NCBI GenBank assembly: GCA_019918135.1
Contig: WBZZ01006565.1
Span: forward strand, 1-64,000
Source of the DNA: Paulinella micropora
Lineage: Eukaryota > Cercozoa > Imbricatea > Euglyphida > Paulinellidae
Direction: 5' to 3'
DNA length: 64,000 bases
Shown here: piece by piece, positions 13,901-25,700 of the stretch
Layout of the letters: each line of letters opens with the position of its first letter
Position numbering within the stretch: the stretch's first letter is position 1
The notes under the pieces: model-generated
The model's database searches: none
Told to the model about the DNA's origin: nothing
Seen by the model: only the letters and a program-made list of their open reading frames with translations
Position numbers and translations under genes: made by a program

Positions 13901-14785
13901 GTCTCACCTCTATGTCTTATGTGTTTTTTTTTTGTGAGAAAGAAGTAATCTGTACGACTTTCTCTGAAAATTTGATCTCCTTCTCCACTCCTCTTTTCTT
14001 TTTCTCTTTTTGTTGTTGTATCTGTTATGAGTTACGAGGACCTATGTACAGATAATGTCAAAGAGGCTAGAGAAGCACTCCTTGAGAAGTCGACTTGTCG
14101 TCTGACACTTGTTCAGACCTATTGTCGAAAGACAGTCAGAGATTTGCAAAAATACTCTGATGTGTGTGGTTTGAGAGGCAACAAAGTGCACAGACTTGAA
14201 AGGTAGAGTACTACGCTCGTGTCCTTCAAGTTTGTTTGTAACTGTGAGTGTTTGTTTGTACGTCTGTTGACCTACTCTGTCTCTGTCTCAAGAGAGAACA
14301 AAAGAACAGCTACGAGGTCTGGTGTCTGGCCTCCTTGTGAGGACACAGATACAGGCTGTGGAGAGGGTACTGAGACACCTACTCACAAACGCCTAGACGT
14401 CTAGTTTTGCAAAAAGAGCTGTGTGGGGATGTGCTGGAGTATTTGTTTTTTTTTGGAACACCTACTCAGAAGAGATAGGTCTGTCCAATTTTTCTTTCTG
14501 CTGTTCCAAAAAAAGCCAGAAAAGAAATCAGCCTTGTGCTGGTGACTCCAATGTTACAATCCCCGAAGATAGCTCAATAAAAAGTCGGTAATACAACCAG
14601 ACACAAATCCCCAAAAGAGAATGATGTCTCGTTATATTAGCTCAGTGAAGCCGAAAAGAAAACGGCAACAGACCAAGGTTAAAATGGCATTAGGTCAAAT
14701 CCGGCCAAACGATATTGAAAATAATGGGAAAAAATAGGTGCACCTGACACCAGAAAAAGGGTACTTTTTTCCGGCTATCCGGGGG
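7911..14785 (-). mobile_element. Ty3-like LTR-element fossil, family B
   Basis: Minus-strand relic related to family A but well diverged. Parts: N-terminal gag-like region about 13,610-13,140, gag with a CCCH finger (C-x8-C-x10-C-x3-H) and an Arg-Gly-rich tail about 13,190-11,320, retropepsin-like region about 10,860-10,450, reverse transcriptase about 9,500-8,600 with FCYIDDIIVYSN, and RNase H about 8,450-8,040 with RTDHHN and GKRNVVADSLSRL. The low-numbered side is cut at 7,911 by the duplication junction, so anything following RNase H is absent here. The element is broken, with about three or four interruptions, fewer than family A. The stretch 13,910-14,785 has no coding signal I recognise and may contain its leader or LTR. 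I could not identify its LTRs. Confidence 0.8.
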
Positions 14786-15393
14786 TGATGCCTACAGGTT
14801 ATTTAAAGCTCAACCCTTAAAAAAGCATAAACATGTACGCCGCCAGGATCCCAACAACAATAACATAGCAGCCAGGAGCCCAACAACAATAACATAGCCA
14901 GGAACCCAACAACAATAACATAGCTTCCGTAACCAGCCTTTCAGGAACCCGCCTCAGTTACCCGCCCCCGTAACCAGGCCAGAGACGTGACGTACTATGC
15001 ATCATTGAAGTGTCGTGGCAAGCCACCCTGCGTCCGATAGAAGCTACAAAAGAGTCATCTACCGAGAACACTAAGTGACAGGCCCGGTCACATGCACCCA
15101 ACACGTCCCGACCCTCCGCCAGAGCATCCCCATAGCATCCGCAAAATGAGCACGAGGGGTTCTGGGAGAGAGGGTAAGTCAGGGGCCCCGCGTCCAGGCA
15201 GTCGCTAATGTGGCAGTTGAGTGATTTCAAGGCTTGTGGAAATGTGTGGGGCCTGTCGCCTTCATACACACTCATACCGACAGTAGTTTAGTTAACCAAC
15301 CTGTCCAGTGACCCACTGAGCCCAACCCCCTCCCTCAGATAACCCCCACCCCCCGCACTCACCCCGAGTGATACCAGAGGCCACCCCGAGCCA

Positions 15394-15472
<79 letters not shown>

Positions 15473-15479
15473 CATCTAG

Positions 15480-15546
<67 letters not shown>

Positions 15547-18500
15547 ATCTATCCATCTATCTATCCATCTATCTATCCATCTATCCCGTTCCAACTGAGA
15601 CATCATGACCTTCCTATATTCCCCCTTCTTTGCCTCCATCACCCTAGGCTCTTTTCAGCTAGACCCCGGGTGAGCCTTATTGGCATAGAAGATCATATTC
15701 GCCGGCAAGATATCCTTTTGATCCTTACTCAACGCCAAGTTCTCAAACTCGTCCATCTGCTGCATCGCAGCCAGACATGCGGATGGTGTTGAGTAATTGA
15801 TCCTCAACAAAGAGTCGGCCACTATATTCCTTTTGCCGGGAATGCACTTGACGGTGAAGTCATAACACGACAGCAAAGCCTGCCACCTGGCCAGCCTGCC
15901 TGTGCAATCGTTCGACATCAGCCACACAGGGTTCTGGTGGTCCGTCCTTACCACGATATCCCGTGACCCCCACACGTATTTCCTGACTCTTATAAACGAC
16001 CAAACCACCGCCAATGCTTCTCTCGGCCTCGTGCAGTAGTTCTGTTCAGCCTTATTGAGCTTCCGGCTCAAGTACATGATCGGCCGCAATACCCCTTATC
16101 ATCGTATTGCTGTAGGACCGCCCCGACCGCGGACAAGTGCCAGTTTGCCACCCGACAGGTTACATACCTGGGATATGATATCTCGAACGGGGCGGTAGCG
16201 ATTGCGGCTAAGAAGAGGGATGCTGTCGAAAGCATTAAGCGGCCTCAGACGCGGTCGGAGTTGTTCTCCTTCATTGCGCTTGCGCAATATTACAGTCAGT
16301 TCTTTCCAAATTGGTCGGATACGGTTAAGCCGTTAAGGGAGCTGTACTTGAAATGCGATATGCGGGAGTGGACGCCTAAACAGGAGGAGACGTTCGAGTT
16401 CATTAAGGAAATGTTGACTCGTGATCTCAAGTTTAACAAGGATTGCATCTTGATGATGCCGGATGTGGATAAACAGTATGTGCTGGACACCGATGCGTCT
16501 AATTACAAGTTCACCTTGAGACCAAACTCTCTTACCCGTCGGAAAACATCCTGTATGTGGGCCAGATGTTCCTCTATGGTATTGGAGTAGATAATAATAT
16601 CTTCTATGTAACAGAAATCGTAATCCTCCTCCTTCTGCCCATATTTCTCCATAAACCCACCTGCCCTTCCATCCTCAAACTGTCGACCAAGCATTTTCTG
16701 CATTGCTGCCTGAAATATGCCCGGCGAGTTCCTCAGACCCATTGGCAATACCTTCGATTGTATAGCGTCATCCCCACCACACACGCTTTTAGCCACCTGC
16801 TCTTTCTACTGAGCGGGATCTGCCAGAACCCATTCTTGAGGTCCAACACCGAGTAAAATTTCGCGTTTTTCAACTTGCGCATACAGTCATCGATCTTAGG
16901 CAGCGGATACCGCTCACCCTCGATGATCTTGTTTGCCCGATAGTACAGTAATTCACACAAAACCTCAGCGCCCCATCTGGCTTTGGAACTATGCGTACAT
17001 GTGACGAAATCGGGGAGTCCGAAAACTCCGTGAAATCATCAGCCTGTAGCTACTCCGCGAAATCATCAGCCTGTAGCTCCTCCGCCTTCTCCTGGGCAAT
17101 GCTCTCCTCCTTACGGCCCGAGATAGACCTCCTAGATGCATGCGTGATATTCATCCCCGGAACCTTCCTGAGATGAGCCTCAAAATGCCTGACCGTTCCC
17201 GGCCTAGGCGGATCAAAGATCTCCTTTTCCTTTGTCATCACCTCCTGAAGGCTCTTAAGATCCTCTTGATTCCCCTTCCAGTCCGCCCGCATCCGAGCCA
17301 TCCTGTCGTCCCATGACTGGGCGTCCTTTCGACTCCTCAGTTCGGGCGCCTCAGCCATGTCAGACCACGCATCCTCCACCAGGCCATCCTCGGAGGGCAT
17401 CTCCACCTCCTTCTGATGGTATTTGACTTCCGAAAACTCATCCAATTTACTTAGGTTTGCCATCCGATCCAGAATAAACGCATACTGGATAGGCGCCTTT
17501 TTCGTGTAAAACCCTGTGAAGCACGTGAACGCCTGTTCCCGTATCTTCTGAAGGTCACACCCTTTAAGTGAGTTCCGATATGCCAACACCCGTTCCCTAG
17601 TGCCTAATCTACAGGCAATCACCAAATGTTGCTTCCTAGGTGGCACCGGGATCGGGTGATCCATCATCCGGTCCAAAACCTCATCTGCCCACAACGCCTT
17701 TTCATGGAACGGTAAGATCATAGAAAACGGTTTGTCACCCTCGAAATATTTCGTGAGCAATTTTGCCGTCTCACCGGAATTCCGTGGACAAAGAGGTTTG
17801 TCACCCCACATGTTTCCCACAAAATCTCCGATCTCATCATCCGTTCCACCCGTTGAGACCCGCCCTTCCATTAGCGGTTCAAACAATGGCCTGTTACCCT
17901 GTGATGCTTTCGCATGAAAGCAGTATTGGTTCTGAAGGAACACATAAGGGCCCTTCTTTCCATTGCTGAACCTATCCATCCCTGCCTCCACCTCCATGTT
18001 ATGTTCTTCCATTGTGCAGGCCATACTCTGGGCACACCGGCCCTGAATTAAGTCCTCCACTGTTGCCTTATCCAAACGTCGAACAACTTTCCTCGCCTTT
18101 CCCGCAAGCCCGCGGTACTCCGGTTGGAAATCCTTGTAATAATTGTCCAACGCCGGGTGCTGATATGGCTTCGGTGTAACCAACTGCACTCTTGCGCTTC
18201 GCAATTGCATGTGGGTCCTTTCCCTTAGTTGCCCCTGGCTCGGTGGATGAGACCGCGTAAGTATCCGCATGAAAGAGAGGAACTGCCGTCCGCCCCCTCA
18301 CGATAATTATCCTCCGCGTCATCATCACTAATTCCATAGTGCACCAAACCCGACCGACAATCAATTAATGCATTCATCCTATTGAGCTGCTTGAACCCGA
18401 TCAGCAATCCCCCCGAATATTCCGGACAGACATGGAACTGAATGTCAAAGGACTTACCGGAGTAGAGTTCAATGGTCAAAACCATCGTTCCCGTAACCTC

Positions 18501-21500
18501 CGGCCTCGCTTTTCCATTCACCCCTTCTATGCTTCCTTTCATAGGCAACATATTTTAATCCAACCACACCCTATTTGCCGTTATGAATCCCGCGCCCGCG
18601 ATATTAATATTAGCCAACGTATCATTGTCCATATCGCATGCACCCTCCAGGTGCGCACAGTAATCCTGAGTAATGCATAACGCATGTTCCGGCATTTCAA
18701 TAGCATCCAGGCGTTGCTTTACGTCAGACAAAAGAACAAAACTGTTATTTAAATCTTTCCGATCCGACAGCCCACTCTTAATGAGTTCCTCACTAAAAGC
18801 AGTAGCCTTCGACATTTCGGCTTTCATGTCCTTCACTCCCTTCTTCGCCTTACCTCCGGGTTTGACTTTTCTCACCCTTAAAGGCACCGGCTTGGCCCCC
18901 CAATCGGGCTCCAGAATGAAAGAAACTTTCTTTTTAAACCTCACCGTCGGAACCGGTAAAATATTTAAAGTAGGTTTAGATTTTCGCGGTACGTTAGTAA
19001 CAACTTTTTTATTGATAAGATTAACTTGTCTGGCCTTCGCGGGCCCTCCGTTCCCCTCATTGTCACCACGTTTTCCCCGTTCAATCGTTACCTGCATCAC
19101 AGAACCATCCATTCTATGAGTAGAGTCTTGACTCCTATCAGAAGGGTTACCTGCAGGGATTGCCTTGACTTCCAGCCTCTCCGGCTCATTCGTCCTCGGC
19201 AAAATCGTCGGGCTTAAAGGCGTCCCCGCCTGCCACACAACAATATCCCCATCAGTGATCACTGACGATTCCGTTTTGCCCTCCCCACATTTGTCTCTCA
19301 ACTGGTGTTTACCAGTCTGAGTTTCCTCTTCCTCCACATTGGAGCCTCCTTCCTCCGCTTCTTCCTTCTAAGCTGTCGCCACCTTAGCCTTTTTGAAGGG
19401 CAGGCCACTGTCCTTCTTACCGCCCCATCGCTTTTTGCCCTTGAAGCCCCCACCGCGGTCTCGGCCTTGACGCCCTCCCTTGCCCCCTTTGCCAGCTCCC
19501 TTCCGCAAGGACATGGCTGTCTGATCATATTCCTCCAGTCGATCCCTAACCAGACGTCGAACCGCTTTGTTCTTAATAACCAGCTGGTCTTTGTTGCGGA
19601 TAGCTCTGACTATGTCCCAGATGGATTGGCCATTGTTCACAGCTTTGAATTGCCCCTCCAAGTTTTTCCAATCCGCCTCCTTGTCAGAGTGTAGCCCAGG
19701 GCATTCATCCTTCGCCTCGCACTTGTAGCCCTTGAAGTAGTAGTCAAAGCAAAGCTTACGACTACCCCTGTAAGAGGAAGTGGAAGAACTGGCACCCCTA
19801 GCCTTCAAGCCCTTCAGGGGAGCAATATGCTCCTTGCTAGTCTCGTCCTCATCCTCTTCCTCCTCCTGTTCCTTACGTCGGTAGGGTTTGCCATAACCCC
19901 CTTAGGAACTGTAGGGATACGGCGTCTATCAGTCCCCCCCTTTGACTGGATAGCATTTGCCTTCCCCACCGGTTTTTCCTCCAGCTGGGATTTAGCCACT
20001 GCTACCAACGCCTGCATCCCACCCTGTGAGACCAACGTATCTTCCCATGATCTCCCGGCCAGTAGGAAGTCCTTCCACATGTCTCTTGCGTTTTCATATC
20101 CGTCCGCAAAAGTCTTCCATGCCGGGGCCGCATCCGTCGTATAATCGACGTTGTCCGGGATCAAAGCCTCCCAGTTGCCCTCCGGCCATCCTTTACTAAT
20201 GATACGGAAAACACATGGATCGTGCTGATTGATCCTTGCCATCACGTGTCGGATGAGCCGTTTGAGGCCAATGAAGAACGCGTTGTCAGTCTTCAGCGTC
20301 TCCATCTCCCTCGTGAATGCCCCCCTAACCCTCATAGGCTTCTTGCTCGTCGTTGCCAACGCTGGTTCCAACCACCGTGGAAATGTGTCCTGTCAGCATG
20401 ACCTCACTAGTCAAATCCCAATGACTTCCGTGAAGCACGAGCAAAGCAATGAGAGCATGCATCATCGCGTGCAGCTTGGACATTTTAACGGACCCCGCTT
20501 CCCCATAGACATCCCTGTCCTGAATTTCCTTCGCCATCCCCTTGGTGATAATGTCCACCGTAAAGTGCTCCATAAGGTCCGCGTCCGTGCACTGTTGGAG
20601 AATATCCACCAATGTCATCGGCGACTCAAAATTGCTCTCCCCCATCAACTTACAGAGCAAATTGATTGCTTTCCGAAGCCATGGCGAGGTCATATACGCC
20701 CAACAGTTTACTTGCCGAGTGAACCATATTAAAGGCTTTTTATCCCCTTTTGTACCCAGAGCAAACGCAACAGGCGAGAACGTCTCAAGGAAAATCGGCA
20801 TCCTTTTCCTTTCCTGTTCATAACGCGTCGCCGGATCCAAAGGATCATCCTCATCCCTTTTCTTGATGACCGCATATCTCTCTTCCCACGCTGCGTATTT
20901 GTCCATGCAGACCTTAATGGCCTTTGCCACCTCCATGAGGTACAAGAGATATCGATACAAGTCCACACAAGCCTGCTCCCTTGCTACCAGCAAAATCAAA
21001 GGGTCCGGCACCGTAGCCATAGCAGTCTTGCGCTTGGTAGTCGCCATTGCAGCTGACTCTGCTTCAGCAGATCACGCAGGCTTCTGTTGGCATTAGAAGC
21101 CAACGTGTCCTTGTCCGTCATCAGCTCCAATTTTCCCATGAAGCCTTCGACATGGATTAGGTCATATACGTCCGGTGTCTTTTTGTTCCACACCTTCGTA
21201 TCCTTCATCCATTTTGCTTCCTTCATTTTTCGCTTGACCGCCTCCCAATTCTTCACCGCCTTGTTAAAGGCATTGGCTACCATTGGGTACACCTCGTCCT
21301 TGAAGAAAGTCTGTGCCAAGGTCATGTCAAAAGTATCCCCTTTCGTAGGGTCTGTTCTGACAGATCTATACCAATCCTCACTCCAAGTGTCCTTAATCTC
21401 ACTCCCTGTCATCAGGAAATGGACATCGAACTGCTTCGAAGGAATAGGAGTTGGAAAATATTCCTCGTCCCCATTCTCGAACCTTGGATGTCCCACCATC

Positions 21501-22365
21501 TGCAGTTCATGGAGGTGCAAGGACACGAACGTCCTTGCCATCATCCTCCTAACCTGCATAGATACCAAAGTTTTGAGCTTAGGTTCACTAGGTGAATAGC
21601 AAGTGAAACCAAAAGTGGTTGAATCCCAACCCCATTTGGCCAAGTCACTCGACTCATACTTCACCATTTCGTAAACCTCCTTATCCCTCGGTCTGTCTTT
21701 GAACTTACATGCCAAAGGGACAAAGTGCTCCATAAACTGGTGCTGTTCAGTGGACTCGGAGCCTACAATGTAGTCCGCTGCTACATGTTGTAGAAAATCC
21801 CCCACAGCTTTGTTTTCCAAGGGTGCACATACCGTATTCTTGTAAGGATAGTATGCCGCCACTTGTGACATGTCGATTTCCAAGGTGTCAAGGTCCAAGT
21901 TTCGAGATCAGGGTTCTTCCCTGTTTCTCCAAAACCCTCATTACCACCTTTTTCGATTTCCCTTGCCCTTAACGACTGAAAGCTCTGTCTCACACGACCA
22001 GTACTGAGTACTGATTGTTGAGAAGCTACTTGACACTCTCGCCAAGGCACAGCCAACAACAGTGACTGATTGCCCCCTAAGAGTGCGTCGTTCCCAATTC
22101 CAAATTTTGTTTTTCCAGAGTTCAAAAGAGGCAATGGGACTCAAAATGTATTAAGACCGGAGGTCTAGCATTAGCTCAAAGGAAAAGTAAAAAAAAGGAA
22201 TTTAGTAATTAAACACAACTGGTTTAAAACTAACCTCCACTTCTGATATAGAAAGGGAAGCCAGATATGAACCCAAACAACAACTTGAAGCTAAAGAAAA
22301 AAACCGCTGTCAACGGAGTGTCCCTTTGACACGTGTCATCTGACACGATGCGTTACGTCCGTAAC
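14786..22365 (-). mobile_element. Ty3-like LTR-element fossil, family A, copy 2
   Basis: Near-identical to copy 1 (offset about 14,830), with the same parts in the same order and the same overall broken state. The RNase H region lies about 16,090-15,660, RT about 16,960-16,130, the protease-like region about 18,680-18,280, and gag about 21,900-19,370 with the CCCH finger near 19,700-19,755. The Copia element inserted beyond its gag start at 22,366. The divergence from copy 1 is about 0.2 percent by eye, so the copying is recent compared with the decay. Confidence 0.8.
15395..15590. repeat. (TCTA)n microsatellite in family A copy 2
   Basis: Longer allele of the tract at 609-764, with the same TCCA interruptions at its right end. 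Confidence 0.95.
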
Positions 22366-22565
22366 TGTTAGATCATATTAATACAATATATTAATTCGGT
22401 GGACAGTACGGGCCGGCATATGTAATGCGTGTCGTTAGAGCCATTACGTGTGCCCCGGCGGCTTAATACGTTCCCGCTCTTTGCCTTGGCGCGTTCATTA
22501 AAGTTTAACTTGCAGACGATCTACTCAACTTAGATTTGACTCCGGTTTAGTACAGTAGTCTAACA
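22366..22565 (+). repeat. Copia-like 5' LTR
   Basis: 200 bp, TGTTAGATCA to TCTAACA. Compared with the right LTR I see no substitutions and one 4 bp length difference. Confidence 0.95.
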
Positions 22566-22577
22566 GGTTATGAAGCC
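22566..22577 (+). promoter_or_regulatory. Probable primer-binding site of the Copia element
   Basis: The bases just after the left LTR are GGTTATGAAGCC. The complement, GGCTTCATAACC, resembles the anticodon arm of a Met tRNA (CAT anticodon followed by AACC). Known copia elements prime from the internal, anticodon-side part of initiator tRNA-Met, so this fits the family. The exact tRNA is an inference. Confidence 0.55.
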
Positions 22578-22639
22578 TTGAAGCGTGATAGTAAAGCCTG
22601 ATAAACTTTATTCACTTATTTTTCAGCGTTTTTCGTGGT

Positions 22640-22785
22640 GTGTGGAAGGCTACCGCAGGAAAAAAAAAAAAAAAAACGAACTGGTGACGTGCGGAAGGCT
22701 GTCACCAAATCAGGTGAACTGTTGGAACGTGCGGAAGGCTGCCAACAAGCACCTGGGGTGGAACGTGCGGAAGGCTGCCACCTAA
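22640..22785 (+). repeat. Leader repeats GTGCGGAAGGCTG
   Basis: Four spaced occurrences of GTG(C/T)GGAAGGCT lie in the Copia leader, the last three with the fuller form GTGCGGAAGGCTG. The 14.83 kb duplication ends inside the third one. Confidence 0.8.
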
Positions 22786-25700
22786 TTTTAATCGAACTGT
22801 TCACTAAGAACAAATGCTTCCTAATCTAGCTTCACTAGAAATAGTAAAAGCAAATTTGGTAGTCGAGGTTTCTCCTACCTTCCGCCCTTTGAAACGCTAA
22901 TATGGCATCTAATAACTCTGACTTAGTCAAAATGAGGCTGGAAACGCCTAAGTATGATCATGGGAAAGAATGGGAGCTGTGGGAATACACCTTTATATCT
23001 ATAATAGGTGTCACGCACCCAGAAATCCTATCATTAATATCAGGTTTCCAGACTCATGCCTTAGCCAAACCACTATCTATCTACATCCCTCCTGATTCTC
23101 CTATCAACGCACCCTTTAAATCACCTAAAGGAGAGGAAGAAGAAGGAATAGGAGAACAAGAAGAAGCAGCGGCTAAGGTTAATAAAGAGGAGAGAGATGC
23201 ATCTGCTGAACCGCTAACCATCATTCCGACTGATCAAAAATCTGAGATGCCAAAGGCAGCTGGGAGGAACAAGCCCCAACCGCTATTTGCATTAAGATTC
23301 AGCGAGCAGTATTACGAGCAAGAGAAAAAAGAAAAGAGCAAGATTGAATAGGCTCCTCTATGCTTTCTTACTTCAATCTTGCGCTCATGACAGAAAAGTG
23401 ATGGCAATTATGAGACAGGGGGGAACCGATGGGGTAGCCTGCTTCTTGGCCCTCAAGAAACATTATGGGGGCCTTGACCTCATAAAGTTTGAAGAGGACC
23501 AAGAAGCAGTCTATCATTCATACCCAAAGGAACCCAGTGAGGTAAGTGCGTGGTTAGCTAACTACACTACCCTGTTGAAGAAGCAAGAAAAGCTTATGGG
23601 TAAGATTCCTGAGATCATGAAGACAGATATGATCATGAGGAAACTTAAACACATGCAACCTTTCAAAAGGTACCATCAGAACACTTGGCAAGCTTTGTTA
23701 CCTGATCAGAGACCTAACCTGGAAGAGTTCCTAAAAGTTATAGAACAACTAGCTCAATGTCATGTCTCTCAGGGCAAGTTACGTAAGCTATACGGTTCCG
23801 GAAGCTCAAAGTCTGACCCTATCACTATCAACTTGGTAGGGGCAACTAAGAGCAGAAGGAACCTCAAACTAGCTCAGACAGGAGCTAGTATTCAGGAAGG
23901 GGGAGAGGAAGGCGTGTGTTGGAACTGTCTCTCCCCCGACCACAGGATTGCCTTTTGTCTTGTCAAATGTCAACTAACTGACTGTCCTAAAGATGGACAT
24001 GGTCCATTGAAATGTCCTGTTAGAAGACGAGCGAGAGTGTCTGACAAAGGAAGTGTAAGAGAGAAGGATAAGGACAGACAGTCTGAGAAGGCAGACAGAC
24101 AGGATAAGAGAGAGGAGACAAGGAAGAAGAAGAAGAAGAAGAAGAAGAAGAAGGAGAAGGAGAGCAGCAAGGAAAGAAGAAAGCTGAAAGCATCTGATTT
24201 CATTAAAAAGCAGAAGATGATAAGCTTGAATGCTGAATCCCCTTCCCCTTCCTCTTCTTCCTCTTCTGAGAGTGACGAAGAAGAAGACCCAAGCTTACAA
24301 GATAAGTTTGAGCCTTCTTCTGGGTCAGACTCAGAGTCAGAAGACGAGGGAGAGGTGGGATACATTCATCATATGGCTATCATGATAATGAGAAAAGAAG
24401 GAGAGGGAGAAGAGGGAGGCAACGAAACACACAAGAACCTCCCCTCACCTACCCCACACACCGCTTTTGCCTCGCGCATTTGTGCCACCAGGCCCAGTAG
24501 ACAGAGGTGAGGGTGTGCGAGAGGGTGGTGTGCGAGGGGGAGATGAAGACAAACATACATCACCTATTCAAAACGCCTCCACATACACTCGCCCCACTAT
24601 CCCACCCCTTCACGAGAATAATTTTTTGACCTCTCTTGATATGGCTGGCGACCCTACTCCTCTTAACCAGATTATCCCTCTGGAAGAGAAATGGGCACTC
24701 AGACGTACCAGGGCAGGCTACGTAAAAATACTCGTGAAAGGGCTCCATCCCATACGTGAGGTAGGTGGCCCACCCCTCAATCTCCACTGCAAACACTGCA
24801 AACCAGTACGACAGGATAGTTGCCATGTTCCAAATAGTAAGCAGTGTGAGGCTACGGTGTCGGACACTGGTGTTCGGTGCTCGTGGAGTTTGGGGGCAGC
24901 AAGAAAAGGAGCAAAAGAGGGGCGTGTGCTGCTAGGTTAGTAGATCATGATTTCTGCGGCAAGCATGTTGACCAAGAGAGAAAGAGAGGGGAAATATTAG
25001 CAAAGTATAGGGAGAAATTGAACTTAGGTCTTCTACCCCCGTACGATGCTCTAAGTATGGACCCTGCTACTTTATTCATTAAAACCTCCCTGTGGAGACA
25101 GCACACAGCAACTCATTCATCATCTACCTCTGTTTTGACCTCTACTACTACTACTACACCTACCACTACTACACAGAACATAGATAGGAGGGGAATAAGA
25201 GTAGGGGGAGTAGAAAGAGTAGGTGAAGGGGTAGAACAATCTGGGACTCTCCTATCTGTGTTGTCTACACCTCATGCACAGCCCACATTTAATGTTCCAC
25301 TTGTAAGAGAGCCGGGAGAAACCCCAAATAACCAACCAACCGTTCCTACAACCTCTGAACAGGGGAAAGTAGGGACGGTAGAGGGCAAACAGGTGTTGGG
25401 CAGTGGGGGACTTCCCCCCATTGATGAGTTGCAACGACTCTTCAATGCTCTCACCCAAGGGTTTAAGAATAGGACAGTGAAGGATGGACAGATCGTTTCC
25501 AAGACTGGGGAGTACGATGAGTTTTATACAGAAGTGTATTACGCGATACACGACTGTATAATAACAATGGCCACCAAACATGACAACCCATTTGCTCGGG
25601 GTATTGTCTCTTCCTTTCCTTACATGTTAGAAGAGATAGAGGAGCTTGAAGCTGTGTTGAAGCTGTGTTGGGAGGTAAAACTCCACCGGAGGAGGATGAA

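Larger units (their letters stand above)
7911..22742. repeat. Second unit of a 14.83 kb tandem duplication (family B + family A + Copia 5' end)
   Basis: Bases 1-7,910 match 14,786-22,742 almost perfectly (I count about fifteen substitutions plus small indels and the microsatellite difference). The match ends exactly at 7,910/22,742 after GTGCGGAAGGCTGC. The simplest layout is a tandem unit of family B, family A and the first 377 bp of the Copia element, whose first copy starts left of the window. A false tandem made from two haplotypes in assembly would look the same. Confidence 0.75.

Noticed and set aside
23970-24365. 131 aa minus-strand frame rich in Phe and Ser
   Set aside because: Antisense of the Lys/Ser-rich gag region of the Copia element.
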